The notes below the pieces were generated by a model. It saw only the letters and a program-made list of their open reading frames with translations, had not been told where the DNA came from and made no database searches. A stretch of 6,454 bases of DNA from Verrucomicrobiota bacterium (GTDB lineage Bacteria > Verrucomicrobiota > Verrucomicrobiia > Opitutales > UBA953), in NCBI GenBank assembly GCA_004293385.1, contig RDYO01000119.1:1-6454 (forward strand), written 5' to 3'. This document shows, one piece after another, positions 1 through 5,352 of this stretch (the first letter of the stretch is position 1; each line of letters begins with the position of its first letter). The position numbers and the translations under genes were made by a program.

Positions 1-240
1 ATGGACGCCAAGGGCAACGTGCTCATCCTCGACACGGAGAATCATTGCCTGCGCCTCTTCGACCCGATCAAGCAGACGATCCGTACGATCGTCGGCAACG
101 GCAAGAAGGGCTCCGCGGTCGGCGCGGATTGGGCCGGCACGCAGCTCAACCGCCCGCATGGCGCCCGCATCGGACCCGACGGACGGCTCTACGTGACGGA
201 CACGGAAAACGACCGAATCCTCGTCGGCCCGGCCCCTTAA
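1..240 (+). CDS. NHL-repeat protein, C-terminal fragment
   Basis: The frame is open from base 1 and ends at TAA (238-240), giving 79 visible residues. Two segments have the NHL-repeat pattern of a D-x-x-G-N/R turn followed by a hydrophobic strand and a D-T-E-N motif: about residues 2-21 (DAKGNVLILDTENHCLRLFD) and about 58-75 (GPDGRLYVTDTENDRILV). NHL repeats form beta-propeller blades, and a propeller usually needs five or six, so most of this protein should lie left of the window. The ATG at base 1 is therefore probably internal and not the true start. NHL proteins in Planctomycetota and Verrucomicrobiota are often secreted and of unknown substrate; no specific function can be given. A terminator-like hairpin follows 12 bases after the stop. 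Confidence 0.75.
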   Translation: MDAKGNVLILDTENHCLRLFDPIKQTIRTIVGNGKKGSAVGADWAGTQLNRPHGARIGPDGRLYVTDTENDRILVGPAP

Positions 241-251
241 GCAGGGTCAGG

Positions 252-270
252 CCCGCTCGGCGGGGTTTTT
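252..270 (+). terminator. Probable intrinsic terminator after the NHL-repeat gene
   Basis: CCCGC (252-256) pairs with GCGGG (260-264) around a TCG loop, followed by one G and five T (266-270). The stem is only 5 bp but pure GC and has a T-run directly after it, which is the form of a short rho-independent terminator. Its position just after the stop codon and 55 bases before dapA fits. It would separate the NHL gene from the dapA-dapB transcript. Confidence 0.55.
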
Positions 271-304
271 GGGTTTGTCTCTTTCGTCACGGGGCGGTTG
301 GTTC

Positions 305-310
305 GGAGGT
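305..310 (+). promoter_or_regulatory. Shine-Dalgarno-like GGAGGT upstream of dapA
   Basis: GGAGGT is the strongest ribosome-binding match near any start in this window. It sits 14 bases before ATG 325, longer than the usual 5-9, and downstream of the alternative TTG at 298, so it argues against that start. I see no convincing -35/-10 pair between the terminator and this site. Confidence 0.45.
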
Positions 311-324
311 CACTTCACGCCGCA

Positions 325-1257
325 ATGTCCTCGACCGGTTCCAGCCCTTCCCGCCGTCCTTTCGGCCCCCGCGCTTTCGTGGGAGCCCACACGGCCTTGG
401 TCACCCCCTTCCTCAACGGAGCGGTGGCCTGGGATGACCTTAAGAAGCTGGTCGAATTCCAGATCAAGGACGGCATCGACGGCCTGGTCGCCGTCGGCAC
501 CACGGGCGAGTCCCCCACCCTGGATTACGACGAGCACATCGAAGTCATCCGCAAGACGGTCGAGTTCGCCGCCGGCCGCGTCCCGGTCATGGCCGGCACG
601 GGCTCCAACGCCACGACCGAAGCCCTCGACCTGACCCAGCGCGCCGACGAAGCCGGCGCCGACGCCTTCCTGCTCGTCGCTCCGTATTACAACAAGCCCA
701 GCCAGGAAGGCCTGTACCGCCACTTCGCGGTCCTCGCCGAAGCCACCGCCAATCCGATCATCCTCTACTCCATCCCGGGCCGCTGCGGCATCGAGATCAC
801 CGTCGAGACCACCCTGCGCCTCCGGAAGAAGTATCCGAACATCATCGGCATCAAGGAAGCCGGCGGCCAGGTCGAGAAGGCGGCGCGCCTCGTGCGCGAA
901 GCCGACCCGGAATTCATCGTCCTCAGCGGCGACGACTCCCTGACCCTGCCCTTCGCCGAAGTCGGCGCCCAAGGCATCATCTCCGTCGCGTCGAACCTCA
1001 TCCCCGGCCCGGTGGCCAAACTCGCCAAGCTCGCGCGCACGAAGCAGTTCGCCGAAGCCAAGGTCCTGCACGACCAGCTCGCCGAGATCTTCAAGACCCT
1101 CTTCGTCGAACCCAACCCGGTGCCCGTGAAGCATTGCATGATGCGCGCCGGCATCATCCGTTCGGACGAAGTCCGCCTGCCCCTCTGCGAGATGTCCGAG
1201 GCCAACCGCCTCCTCGTCGAGAAGGTCGCCGACGCCACCCTCGCCTCCCTCCGATGA
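325..1257 (+). CDS. dapA: 4-hydroxy-tetrahydrodipicolinate synthase (DapA)
   Basis: This enzyme condenses pyruvate with L-aspartate-4-semialdehyde, the committed step of the lysine/diaminopimelate pathway, in the cytoplasm. The 310-residue product is a full-length TIM-barrel member of the DHDPS/NAL family. Visible landmarks by comparison with E. coli DapA: G-T-T-G-E-S at 58-63 (Thr59/Thr60 match Thr44/Thr45), PYYNKPSQEGLY at 120-131 (Tyr122 matches Tyr107), Tyr148 and Arg153 (match Tyr133 and Arg138), and the Schiff-base Lys177 in G-I-K-E-A (matches Lys161). FVEPNPVPVK near the C-terminus is also conserved. ATG 325 is chosen because GGAGGT lies at 305-310, although the 14-base gap is long. 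An in-frame TTG at 298 lies upstream of that site. A GTG at 379 would remove a roughly 18-residue Ser/Pro/Arg-rich N-terminal extension that E. coli DapA lacks. The stop overlaps the dapB start. Confidence 0.96.
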   Translation: MSSTGSSPSRRPFGPRAFVGAHTALVTPFLNGAVAWDDLKKLVEFQIKDGIDGLVAVGTTGESPTLDYDEHIEVIRKTVEFAAGRVPVMAGTGSNATTEALDLTQRADEAGADAFLLVAPYYNKPSQEGLYRHFAVLAEATANPIILYSIPGRCGIEITVETTLRLRKKYPNIIGIKEAGGQVEKAARLVREADPEFIVLSGDDSLTLPFAEVGAQGIISVASNLIPGPVAKLAKLARTKQFAEAKVLHDQLAEIFKTLFVEPNPVPVKHCMMRAGIIRSDEVRLPLCEMSEANRLLVEKVADATLASLR

Positions 1258-1997
1258 GCCAGCCTATCCGCATCCTCCTCAACGGCGCCAAGGGCCGCAT
1301 GGGCCTCGCCATCGCCAACGTGGCCGCCTCCGAGAAGGCCGTCATCGCCGCCGGCGTCGACCAGGGCGACAATCTCGCCGCGCACATCGGCGCGGCCGAC
1401 GTGGTCATCGACTTCTCCTTCCACTCCGCGACCCTCGCCGTCGCGCAGCTCTGCGCGCAGCATAAGAAGCCGCTCGTGATCGGCACCACCGGCCACACCG
1501 CCGAAGAGAAGACCGCGATCACCGCCGCCATCAAGGGCCTCCCGGTCGTCTGGGCCGGCAACTACTCCGTCGGCGTCACGCTGCTCAACGCCCTCGTCCG
1601 CCAGGCGGCCCGCTCGCTCGCCGACGCCGGCCGCTGGGACGTCGAGGTGCTCGAGATGCACCACCGCCTCAAGAAGGACGCGCCCTCCGGCACCGCCGAG
1701 ACGCTCCTCAAGATCCTCCTCGAAGAGCGCCAGCTCGCCAAGGAAGCCCTCAAGCACGGCCGCGACGGCCTGGTCGGCGAACGCCCGCTCGATGAGATCG
1801 GCGTGCACGCCATCCGCGGCGGCGACGTCGTGGGCGACCACACCGTCCTCTTCGCCGCCGAAGGCGAACGCCTCGAACTCACGCACAAGGCTTCCAACCG
1901 CGAGATCTTCGCGCGTGGCGCCGTCCGCGCCGCCCGCTGGCTCAAGAGCCAGCCCGCCGGCCTGTACGGGATGGAAGATGTGTTGGGGTTGAAGTGA
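1254..1997 (+). CDS. dapB: 4-hydroxy-tetrahydrodipicolinate reductase (DapB)
   Basis: DapB reduces the DapA product with NAD(P)H to tetrahydrodipicolinate, the precursor of diaminopimelate and lysine. The 247-residue protein has the N-terminal nucleotide-binding G-A-K-G-R-M-G at 11-17, G-T-T-G-H at 77-81, N-Y-S-V-G at 103-107, and the substrate/catalytic signature HHRLKKDAPSGTA at 136-148, which matches E. coli H-H-x-x-K-x-D-A-P-S-G-T-A. The C-terminal GDHTVLFAAEGERLELTHKA stretch is also typical. ATG 1254 is chosen because it overlaps the dapA stop as ATGA, and translation from it begins directly with the Rossmann strand. No Shine-Dalgarno sequence precedes it, so translation probably depends on ribosomes finishing dapA. 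The segment between the first nucleotide-binding strands and V-I-D-F-S (50-55) is about 25 residues shorter than in E. coli, so this is a compact DapB. Confidence 0.96.
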   Translation: MSQPIRILLNGAKGRMGLAIANVAASEKAVIAAGVDQGDNLAAHIGAADVVIDFSFHSATLAVAQLCAQHKKPLVIGTTGHTAEEKTAITAAIKGLPVVWAGNYSVGVTLLNALVRQAARSLADAGRWDVEVLEMHHRLKKDAPSGTAETLLKILLEERQLAKEALKHGRDGLVGERPLDEIGVHAIRGGDVVGDHTVLFAAEGERLELTHKASNREIFARGAVRAARWLKSQPAGLYGMEDVLGLK

Positions 1998-2003
1998 AAG
2001 GTT

Positions 2004-2029
2004 AGGGGGCAAGCTGGCACGGTGACACG
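2004..2029 (+). repeat. Left arm of a 26-bp inverted repeat
   Basis: This stretch matches the reverse complement of 2391-2416 at 24 of 26 positions, including a perfect 17-bp core (2013-2029 with 2391-2407). It begins 7 bases after the dapB stop. Inside and just past it, CACGGTGA occurs twice in tandem (2018-2025 and 2026-2033). Confidence 0.75.
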
Positions 2030-2095
2030 GTGACAAGGGGCGATGCATTTCCCCATGCCCACTTGCCCGCGTGCCGACCTAGCTGTATCGAGGTA

Positions 2096-2118
2096 AGGGC
2101 AGCACCGCGTGCTGCCCT
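2096..2118. repeat. Perfect hairpin, 10-bp stem with 3-base loop
   Basis: AGGGCAGCAC (2096-2105) and GTGCTGCCCT (2109-2118) are exact reverse complements around a CGC loop. A terminator role for dapB is conceivable, but the sequence after it (AGCTGCTTTGTC) has no proper T-run on the forward strand. The stem is preceded by CTGTATCGAGGTA (2083-2095), which resembles the leader of the branched element starting near 2147, so the two are probably related dispersed units. Confidence 0.6.
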
Positions 2119-2153
2119 AGCTGCTTTGTCTCGGGGGCGGGATGAACTGCATC

Positions 2154-2216
2154 GGTTAGGGGCACGATTCATCGTGCACTCCTCCTCGGAGGGCGCGGCG
2201 TAGCCACACCCCTACC
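2154..2216. repeat. Predicted multi-branched (cloverleaf-like) palindromic element
   Basis: An outer stem of about 7 bp with one bulge (2154-2161 with 2210-2216) encloses three small hairpins in order. The first is GCACGAT/ATCGTGC (2162-2168/2171-2177), the second CCTCC/GGAGG (2181-2185/2188-2192), and the third GGC/GCC (2197-2199/2203-2205). It is not a tRNA: there is no T-loop consensus, anticodon-arm geometry or acceptor end. The fold was worked out by eye, without an energy calculation. It is most likely a REP-like extragenic repeat; a structured RNA is the less likely alternative. Confidence 0.45.
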
Positions 2217-2320
2217 CTCGGCCACCATTCGGCGGCCGCTATGTCGTGACACGGTCCCGACCCTACCCATTAAAGGTTTTGGCGGTTGGGAACTCAAAGT
2301 GAGGGCCCTGCCTCTAATCC

Positions 2321-2368
2321 ATTCAGTCCTCCACTCAGCCCTCTACGCAGTCCTCACCTCAGTCCTCC
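2321..2368 (+). repeat. Four imperfect 12-bp tandem units
   Basis: ATTCAGTCCTCC (2321-2332), ACTCAGCCCTCT (2333-2344), ACGCAGTCCTC (2345-2355) and ACCTCAGTCCTCC (2356-2368) follow one another without gaps. Unit lengths are 12, 12, 11 and 13, and the shared core is CAGYCCTC. The strand is pyrimidine-rich. Confidence 0.6.
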
Positions 2369-2390
2369 GTGCGTGTGACCCCCGTGCCCA

Positions 2391-2416
2391 CGTGTCACCG
2401 TGCCAGCATGTCCCCT
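2391..2416 (-). repeat. Right arm of the 26-bp inverted repeat
   Basis: This is the partner of 2004-2029 in opposite orientation, with 24 of 26 matches. It ends 11 bases short of the ruvA stop codon. The arms are separated by 361 bases, so an RNA read through the gap could form a long stem joining its two ends. Confidence 0.75.
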
Positions 2417-2421
2417 CGCTT

Positions 2422-2436
2422 GGGCGCTCAGCGCCC
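2422..2436. terminator. GC hairpin spanning the ruvA stop codon
   Basis: GGGCGC (2422-2427) and GCGCCC (2431-2436) are exact reverse complements, and the three-base loop is the ruvA stop codon (TGA on the reverse strand). It lies at the end of the reverse-strand operon and could help end transcription or protect the 3' end. Neither side has a T-run, so an intrinsic terminator is not established. It may just be the GC-rich last codons of the gene. Confidence 0.3.
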
Positions 2437-3030
2437 GAGCGCCGCTTTCACCAACTGATCCGCGGTGGCGCCGGCGCCGAGCTTCGTGAGCGCGGCGCGG
2501 ACGCCCTTATCGGCGTCGGGAGCCTTGAAGCCAAGCGCGATGAGCGCGGCGACGGCGTCCGTCGCGGGCGTGGGCTGGGCGGCGACGATGGTCGCGGCGG
2601 CCGCAGGAGCGGCGCCGGGGCCATCGAGGCCGACCTTATCCTTCAGCTCCATGACGAGACGTTCGGCGGTCTTCTTGCCGACGCCGGGACACTGGGAAAG
2701 CAGCGCGACGTCGCCACGGATGATGGCGTCGCGCAGGATCGGCAACGCGAGGCGGCTAAGGATGTTCAACGCCATCTTGGGGCCGACGCCGGACACCTTC
2801 TCGACGAGGAGCTTGAAGAACTCGCGTTCCTCGGCGACGGCGAAGCCGTAGAGTGCCTGGCCGTCCTCGCGGAAGACGTGATGGACGAGCAGGAAGACTT
2901 CCGCGCCGAGCTTCGGCAGGCGCTCCGCGGTCGTGACGGGCACGTTGACCTCGTAACCCACGCCCGACGACTCGATGACGACGCGCAGGACGCCGGCTTC
3001 GATGAGTTTGCCGCGGAGGGAGACGATCAT
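2428..3030 (-). CDS. ruvA: Holliday junction DNA helicase subunit RuvA
   Basis: RuvA binds four-way Holliday junctions as a tetramer and loads RuvB to drive branch migration during recombinational repair in the cytoplasm. The 200-residue product is close to the 203 of E. coli RuvA. Visible parts are an N-terminal OB-fold starting MIVSLRGKLI with G-V-G-Y-E-V at 23-28, and the acidic pin residues Glu55/Asp56 in R-E-D-x-Q-x-L-Y-G-F. Helix-hairpin-helix motifs lie at 79-90 (V-S-G-V-G-P-K-M-A-L) and 114-125 (C-P-G-V-G-K-K-T-A-E-R-L). An Ala/Pro-rich linker covers about 136-156, and the RuvB-binding C-terminal domain about 157-200 (A-L-I-A-L-G-F-K). The ATG at 3028-3030 matches the family N-terminus exactly but has no clear Shine-Dalgarno sequence. 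It lies 30 bases after the rlmI stop, so it is probably the last gene of that transcript. Neither ruvB nor ruvC is in view. Confidence 0.97.
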   Translation of the reverse strand: MIVSLRGKLIEAGVLRVVIESSGVGYEVNVPVTTAERLPKLGAEVFLLVHHVFREDGQALYGFAVAEEREFFKLLVEKVSGVGPKMALNILSRLALPILRDAIIRGDVALLSQCPGVGKKTAERLVMELKDKVGLDGPGAAPAAAATIVAAQPTPATDAVAALIALGFKAPDADKGVRAALTKLGAGATADQLVKAALGR

Positions 3031-3060
3031 GACGCGATGAAAGCGGAAGCGGTCCGGGAG

Positions 3061-4215
3061 TTAAGCCCGAATCTCGATGATGAAGCCCTTGAGGTAACGG
3101 CTCTCGGGGAAGTTCAACAGCACCGGGTGATCCGCCGGCTGTGACGTACGTTCCAGGACCACGGCCTCGCGACGGGCGTCCGACGCGGCGGCTTCGATGA
3201 CCTCGAGGTACATCTCTTCCGAGACGCGGTGCGAACAGGAATAGGTCGCGAGGATGCCGCCGGGGGCGAGCAGGCGGAGCGCGCGGAGGTTAAGCTCCTT
3301 GTAACCGCGGAGGGCGCCGTCGACGGCGTCCTTGCTGCGGGCGAAGGGCGGCGGATCGAGGATGATGAGGTCGAAGGAGGCTTCACGGTGCTCGGTGAAC
3401 CAGTCGAAGACGTTGGCGACTTCGAACGAGGCGCTGAGGCCGTTACGCTCGGCGGCCGAACGAGCGGCGGCGATGGCGTCCTCGGACTGGTCGAGACCGA
3501 GCACGCTGGTCGCGCCGGCCTTGGCGCAGGCGAGGCCGAAGCCGCCCTGATTGCAGAAGGCGTCGAGCACGCGACGGCCCTTGGCTAGCTTCGCGACGTG
3601 CTGATGCTGGTCGAGCTGGTCGAGGTAGGTGCCGGTCTTCTGGCCGCCCATGAGGTCGATGAGCACCTGCACGCCGCCGACTTCCATCCAGGCGGGCTCG
3701 AGCGGCTTGCCCGAGACGGTGCGGATCTCCTGGCGGAGACCTTCGAGCTTACGCGTCGCGGCGTCGTTGCGCAGGACGATCTCGCGCGGCTTCAGCAGGC
3801 GCTGCAGGACGTCGATGATCGTGGCCAAGCGGCGGTCGATGCCGCAGGTCAGCGCCTGAATCGTGATGAGGTCGTTGTAGCGGTCGACCACGAGACCCGG
3901 AAGGCTGTCGGCCTCGGACCAGATCAGACGGCACACCGGCTTGCCGGCGCGGCGGTTGACCGAAGCGGTGACGAGTTCTTCGAGCAGCGGACCGTCGAGG
4001 GTGATCGGGCGGCGCGAGTAGCGACGCCAGGCGATCTGGGACTTGCCGTTCCAGAGGCCGGCGCCGAGGCAGCGGCCTTTGAGGTCGGTCAGTTCGACGC
4101 AGTCGCCGTCGACCGGCGGCTCGCCGACGAACTCGACTTCGCCGAGGAAGGCCCAGGGGTGTCCCCGGAGTGCGCGCACGGGACGTCCGGGGCGGATACG
4201 AATGGCTCTAAGCAT
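3061..4215 (-). CDS. rlmI: RlmI-family class I SAM-dependent rRNA (cytosine-C5) methyltransferase
   Basis: By family, E. coli RlmI makes m5C1962 in 23S rRNA. The 384-residue product fits its architecture: an N-terminal PUA-like domain (about 1-75, with G-H-P-W-A-F at 18-23), a central domain with D-S-L-P-G-L-V-V-D-R-Y at 103-113, and a C-terminal Rossmann methyltransferase domain. Motifs include KTGTYLDQ at 193-200, SAM-binding motif I L-D-A-F-C-N-Q-G-G-F-G at 217-227, acidic Asp242 after strand 2, I-L-D-P-P-P-F at 285-291, and Y-S-C-S at 325-328 with probable catalytic Cys327. The end, ADHPVLLNFPESRYLKGF, closely matches RlmI. The ATG at 4213-4215 is 3 bases after the upstream permease stop, so the genes are almost certainly cotranscribed. 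The target base is inferred; related families such as RlmK/RlmL-like or other YccW-like enzymes cannot be fully excluded. Confidence 0.85.
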   Translation of the reverse strand: MLRAIRIRPGRPVRALRGHPWAFLGEVEFVGEPPVDGDCVELTDLKGRCLGAGLWNGKSQIAWRRYSRRPITLDGPLLEELVTASVNRRAGKPVCRLIWSEADSLPGLVVDRYNDLITIQALTCGIDRRLATIIDVLQRLLKPREIVLRNDAATRKLEGLRQEIRTVSGKPLEPAWMEVGGVQVLIDLMGGQKTGTYLDQLDQHQHVAKLAKGRRVLDAFCNQGGFGLACAKAGATSVLGLDQSEDAIAAARSAAERNGLSASFEVANVFDWFTEHREASFDLIILDPPPFARSKDAVDGALRGYKELNLRALRLLAPGGILATYSCSHRVSEEMYLEVIEAAASDARREAVVLERTSQPADHPVLLNFPESRYLKGFIIEIRA

Positions 4216-4218
4216 GGA

Positions 4219-5352
4219 TCAATTGACGGACTTCAGCTTCGGGAAAGCCCAGCACGCGACGAGCGTGGCCGGGATCCACGCCGCCACCATCGGAGGCAGG
4301 GCGCCGCTCTCGCCGAAGGCGGCGCAGAACGAAGTGAGGAAGTAGAAGCCGAGGAAAAGGCCGAAGGTCTTGGCGACGCCCACCATCGGGCTGATGCGGC
4401 CGGGCACCACCGAGAACGGGATGGCGACGGCGATGACGATGAGGCAGATGGCCGGGGCGGACAGGATGGCGTGATAGCGCATCGCGTAGGCGGCGTTGGG
4501 GCCGCCGGGATTGAAACCGGCTTGGTCGACGAAACGGGAGACTTCGCGGAGCGAGAGCTTGGCCGGCTCCTTCGTGGAATAGAACATCACCTCAGGGTCG
4601 TCGTTGAAATCGGGCGTGAGTTCCTGGAAGCGGGGCTGGGCCATCAGGGAGCCGGTGGCCGGATCGAAGCGGAGGTCGCGGCCTTCGCGGAAGGTCCAGC
4701 GCCAGCCCTGCGGGGTCTTGCGGAATTCGGCGAAGCGGGCGGAGATACGGCGGACCTCGCGCTGGTTCGCATCGAAGGCGTGCACGACGACCTCGAAGGC
4801 CTGACCGGTGCTGAGGCCGAGGTTGGAGATGAGCCAGAGCCGGCGGGCCTTGGAGTTCTCGAAGGAGACCGAAGAGGCCTGACCGCGGGGGATGGCGTTG
4901 CCGCCCTTCGCCTTGAGCGCGGCGAACTGGGCTTCCTCCTGGAGGGCGTTCATGGTCTCCAACGCGTCGGGCACGAGCACGGCGTTGAGGAGCGCCAGCA
5001 GGCCGGCGAGCAGGCCGCCCACGGCCCAGAGCGGGGCGGTCAGGCGGCCCATGCCGATGCCGGCGGCGCGGGCGGCGGCGATCTCCTGGTTCCGATTCAT
5101 GGTCGCCAGGACGAAGATGACCGAGATCAGGAGGGAGATCGGAATGAGCAGGGATAGATTCCGGACCAGCCCGAGCAGGAGATAGGCGATGATCGTCCCC
5201 CAGCCGGCGTCGAGAGCCAGGAACTCGGGAATCCGGTTATATCCGTCCGAGAGCAGCATCAGGCCCACGAAACTCAGCAAGGCCAAGGCGAAGACCTTGG
5301 CCCATTCGGCGAGGATATAGCGGTCCAGGAGGCGCACTAGGTCGAATGACAC
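4219..5352 (-). CDS. LptF/LptG (YjgP/YjgQ) family LPS export permease
   Basis: LptF and LptG are the inner-membrane permease subunits of the LptB2FGC ABC transporter, which extracts lipopolysaccharide and pushes it toward the outer membrane. From GTG 5352 the product has 377 residues, near the usual 360-370. It opens with the family signature L-L-D-R-Y-I-L and has membrane segments at about 20-34, 62-84 and 106-127. The coupling-helix-like stretch N-R-N-Q-E-I-A-A-A-R-A-A-G is at about 86-98. A soluble periplasmic beta-rich domain covers about 130-290, and membrane segments follow at about 295-317, 324-345 and 353-370. The frame is open upstream to ATG 5565, but those 71 residues look unlike protein and lie in the divergent gap. 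GTG 5352 has a weak GGGA 3 bases before it; GTG 5337, giving M-R-L-L-D-R-Y, is nearly as good. Whether it is LptF or LptG cannot be decided. It is the first gene of the lpt-rlmI-ruvA unit. Confidence 0.88.
   Translation of the reverse strand: MSFDLVRLLDRYILAEWAKVFALALLSFVGLMLLSDGYNRIPEFLALDAGWGTIIAYLLLGLVRNLSLLIPISLLISVIFVLATMNRNQEIAAARAAGIGMGRLTAPLWAVGGLLAGLLALLNAVLVPDALETMNALQEEAQFAALKAKGGNAIPRGQASSVSFENSKARRLWLISNLGLSTGQAFEVVVHAFDANQREVRRISARFAEFRKTPQGWRWTFREGRDLRFDPATGSLMAQPRFQELTPDFNDDPEVMFYSTKEPAKLSLREVSRFVDQAGFNPGGPNAAYAMRYHAILSAPAICLIVIAVAIPFSVVPGRISPMVGVAKTFGLFLGFYFLTSFCAAFGESGALPPMVAAWIPATLVACWAFPKLKSVN

Larger units (their letters stand above)
1998..2427. repeat. Repeat- and palindrome-rich gap between convergent dapB and ruvA
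   Basis: No supported gene lies in these 430 bases. ORFs crossing it are extensions of shadow frames, with no ribosome-binding site or recognisable protein. It holds a 26-bp inverted repeat near both edges (2004-2029/2391-2416), a perfect hairpin (2096-2118), a predicted branched structure (2154-2216) and four imperfect 12-bp tandem units (2321-2368). The word GTGACACG occurs three times (2022-2029 and 2246-2253 forward, 2391-2398 reverse). An imperfect fold is also possible at 2024-2075, including a bulged stem 2038-2045/2054-2060. None of these hairpins has a clear T-run, so I cannot name the terminator for dapB. The region looks like a cluster of dispersed extragenic palindromic elements; a non-autonomous mobile element is possible but unproven. 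Confidence 0.65.

Noticed and set aside
275..303. A sigma-70 promoter for dapA using TTGTCT as the -35
   Set aside because: The bases at -10 spacing (TTGGTT) are a poor match, so it is not supportable.
310..1134. A 274-codon reverse open frame inside dapA
   Set aside because: Same reason: it mirrors GC-rich dapA codons and has no family resemblance.
765..2048. A 427-codon reverse open frame antisense to dapA and dapB
   Set aside because: It is a shadow of the two dap genes: low-complexity Gly/Ala/Asp/Val/Arg composition, no start signal and no recognisable domain.
2154..2216. A tRNA gene, suggested by the cloverleaf-like fold
   Set aside because: There is no T-loop consensus, no anticodon arm of correct size and no acceptor/CCA end; the stem order and sizes do not fit tRNA.
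2004..2416. A CRISPR array
   Set aside because: The repeats are inverted or very short tandem units, with no regular direct repeat plus unique spacer pattern and no cas gene in the window.
1998..2427. A complete insertion sequence
   Set aside because: The segment between the inverted repeats is about 360 bp and encodes no transposase; no target-site duplication was found.
2299..3144. A 281-codon forward open frame through the gap and across ruvA
   Set aside because: Most of it is antisense to ruvA, and its first part translates the 12-bp tandem repeats; no ribosome-binding site or protein family is seen.
3598..5157. A 519-codon forward open frame antisense to rlmI and the permease
   Set aside because: Its composition (Glu, Ala, Gly, Asp, Arg and His heavy) is typical of the reverse complement of GC-rich genes, it matches no family, and it lies opposite two well-supported genes.
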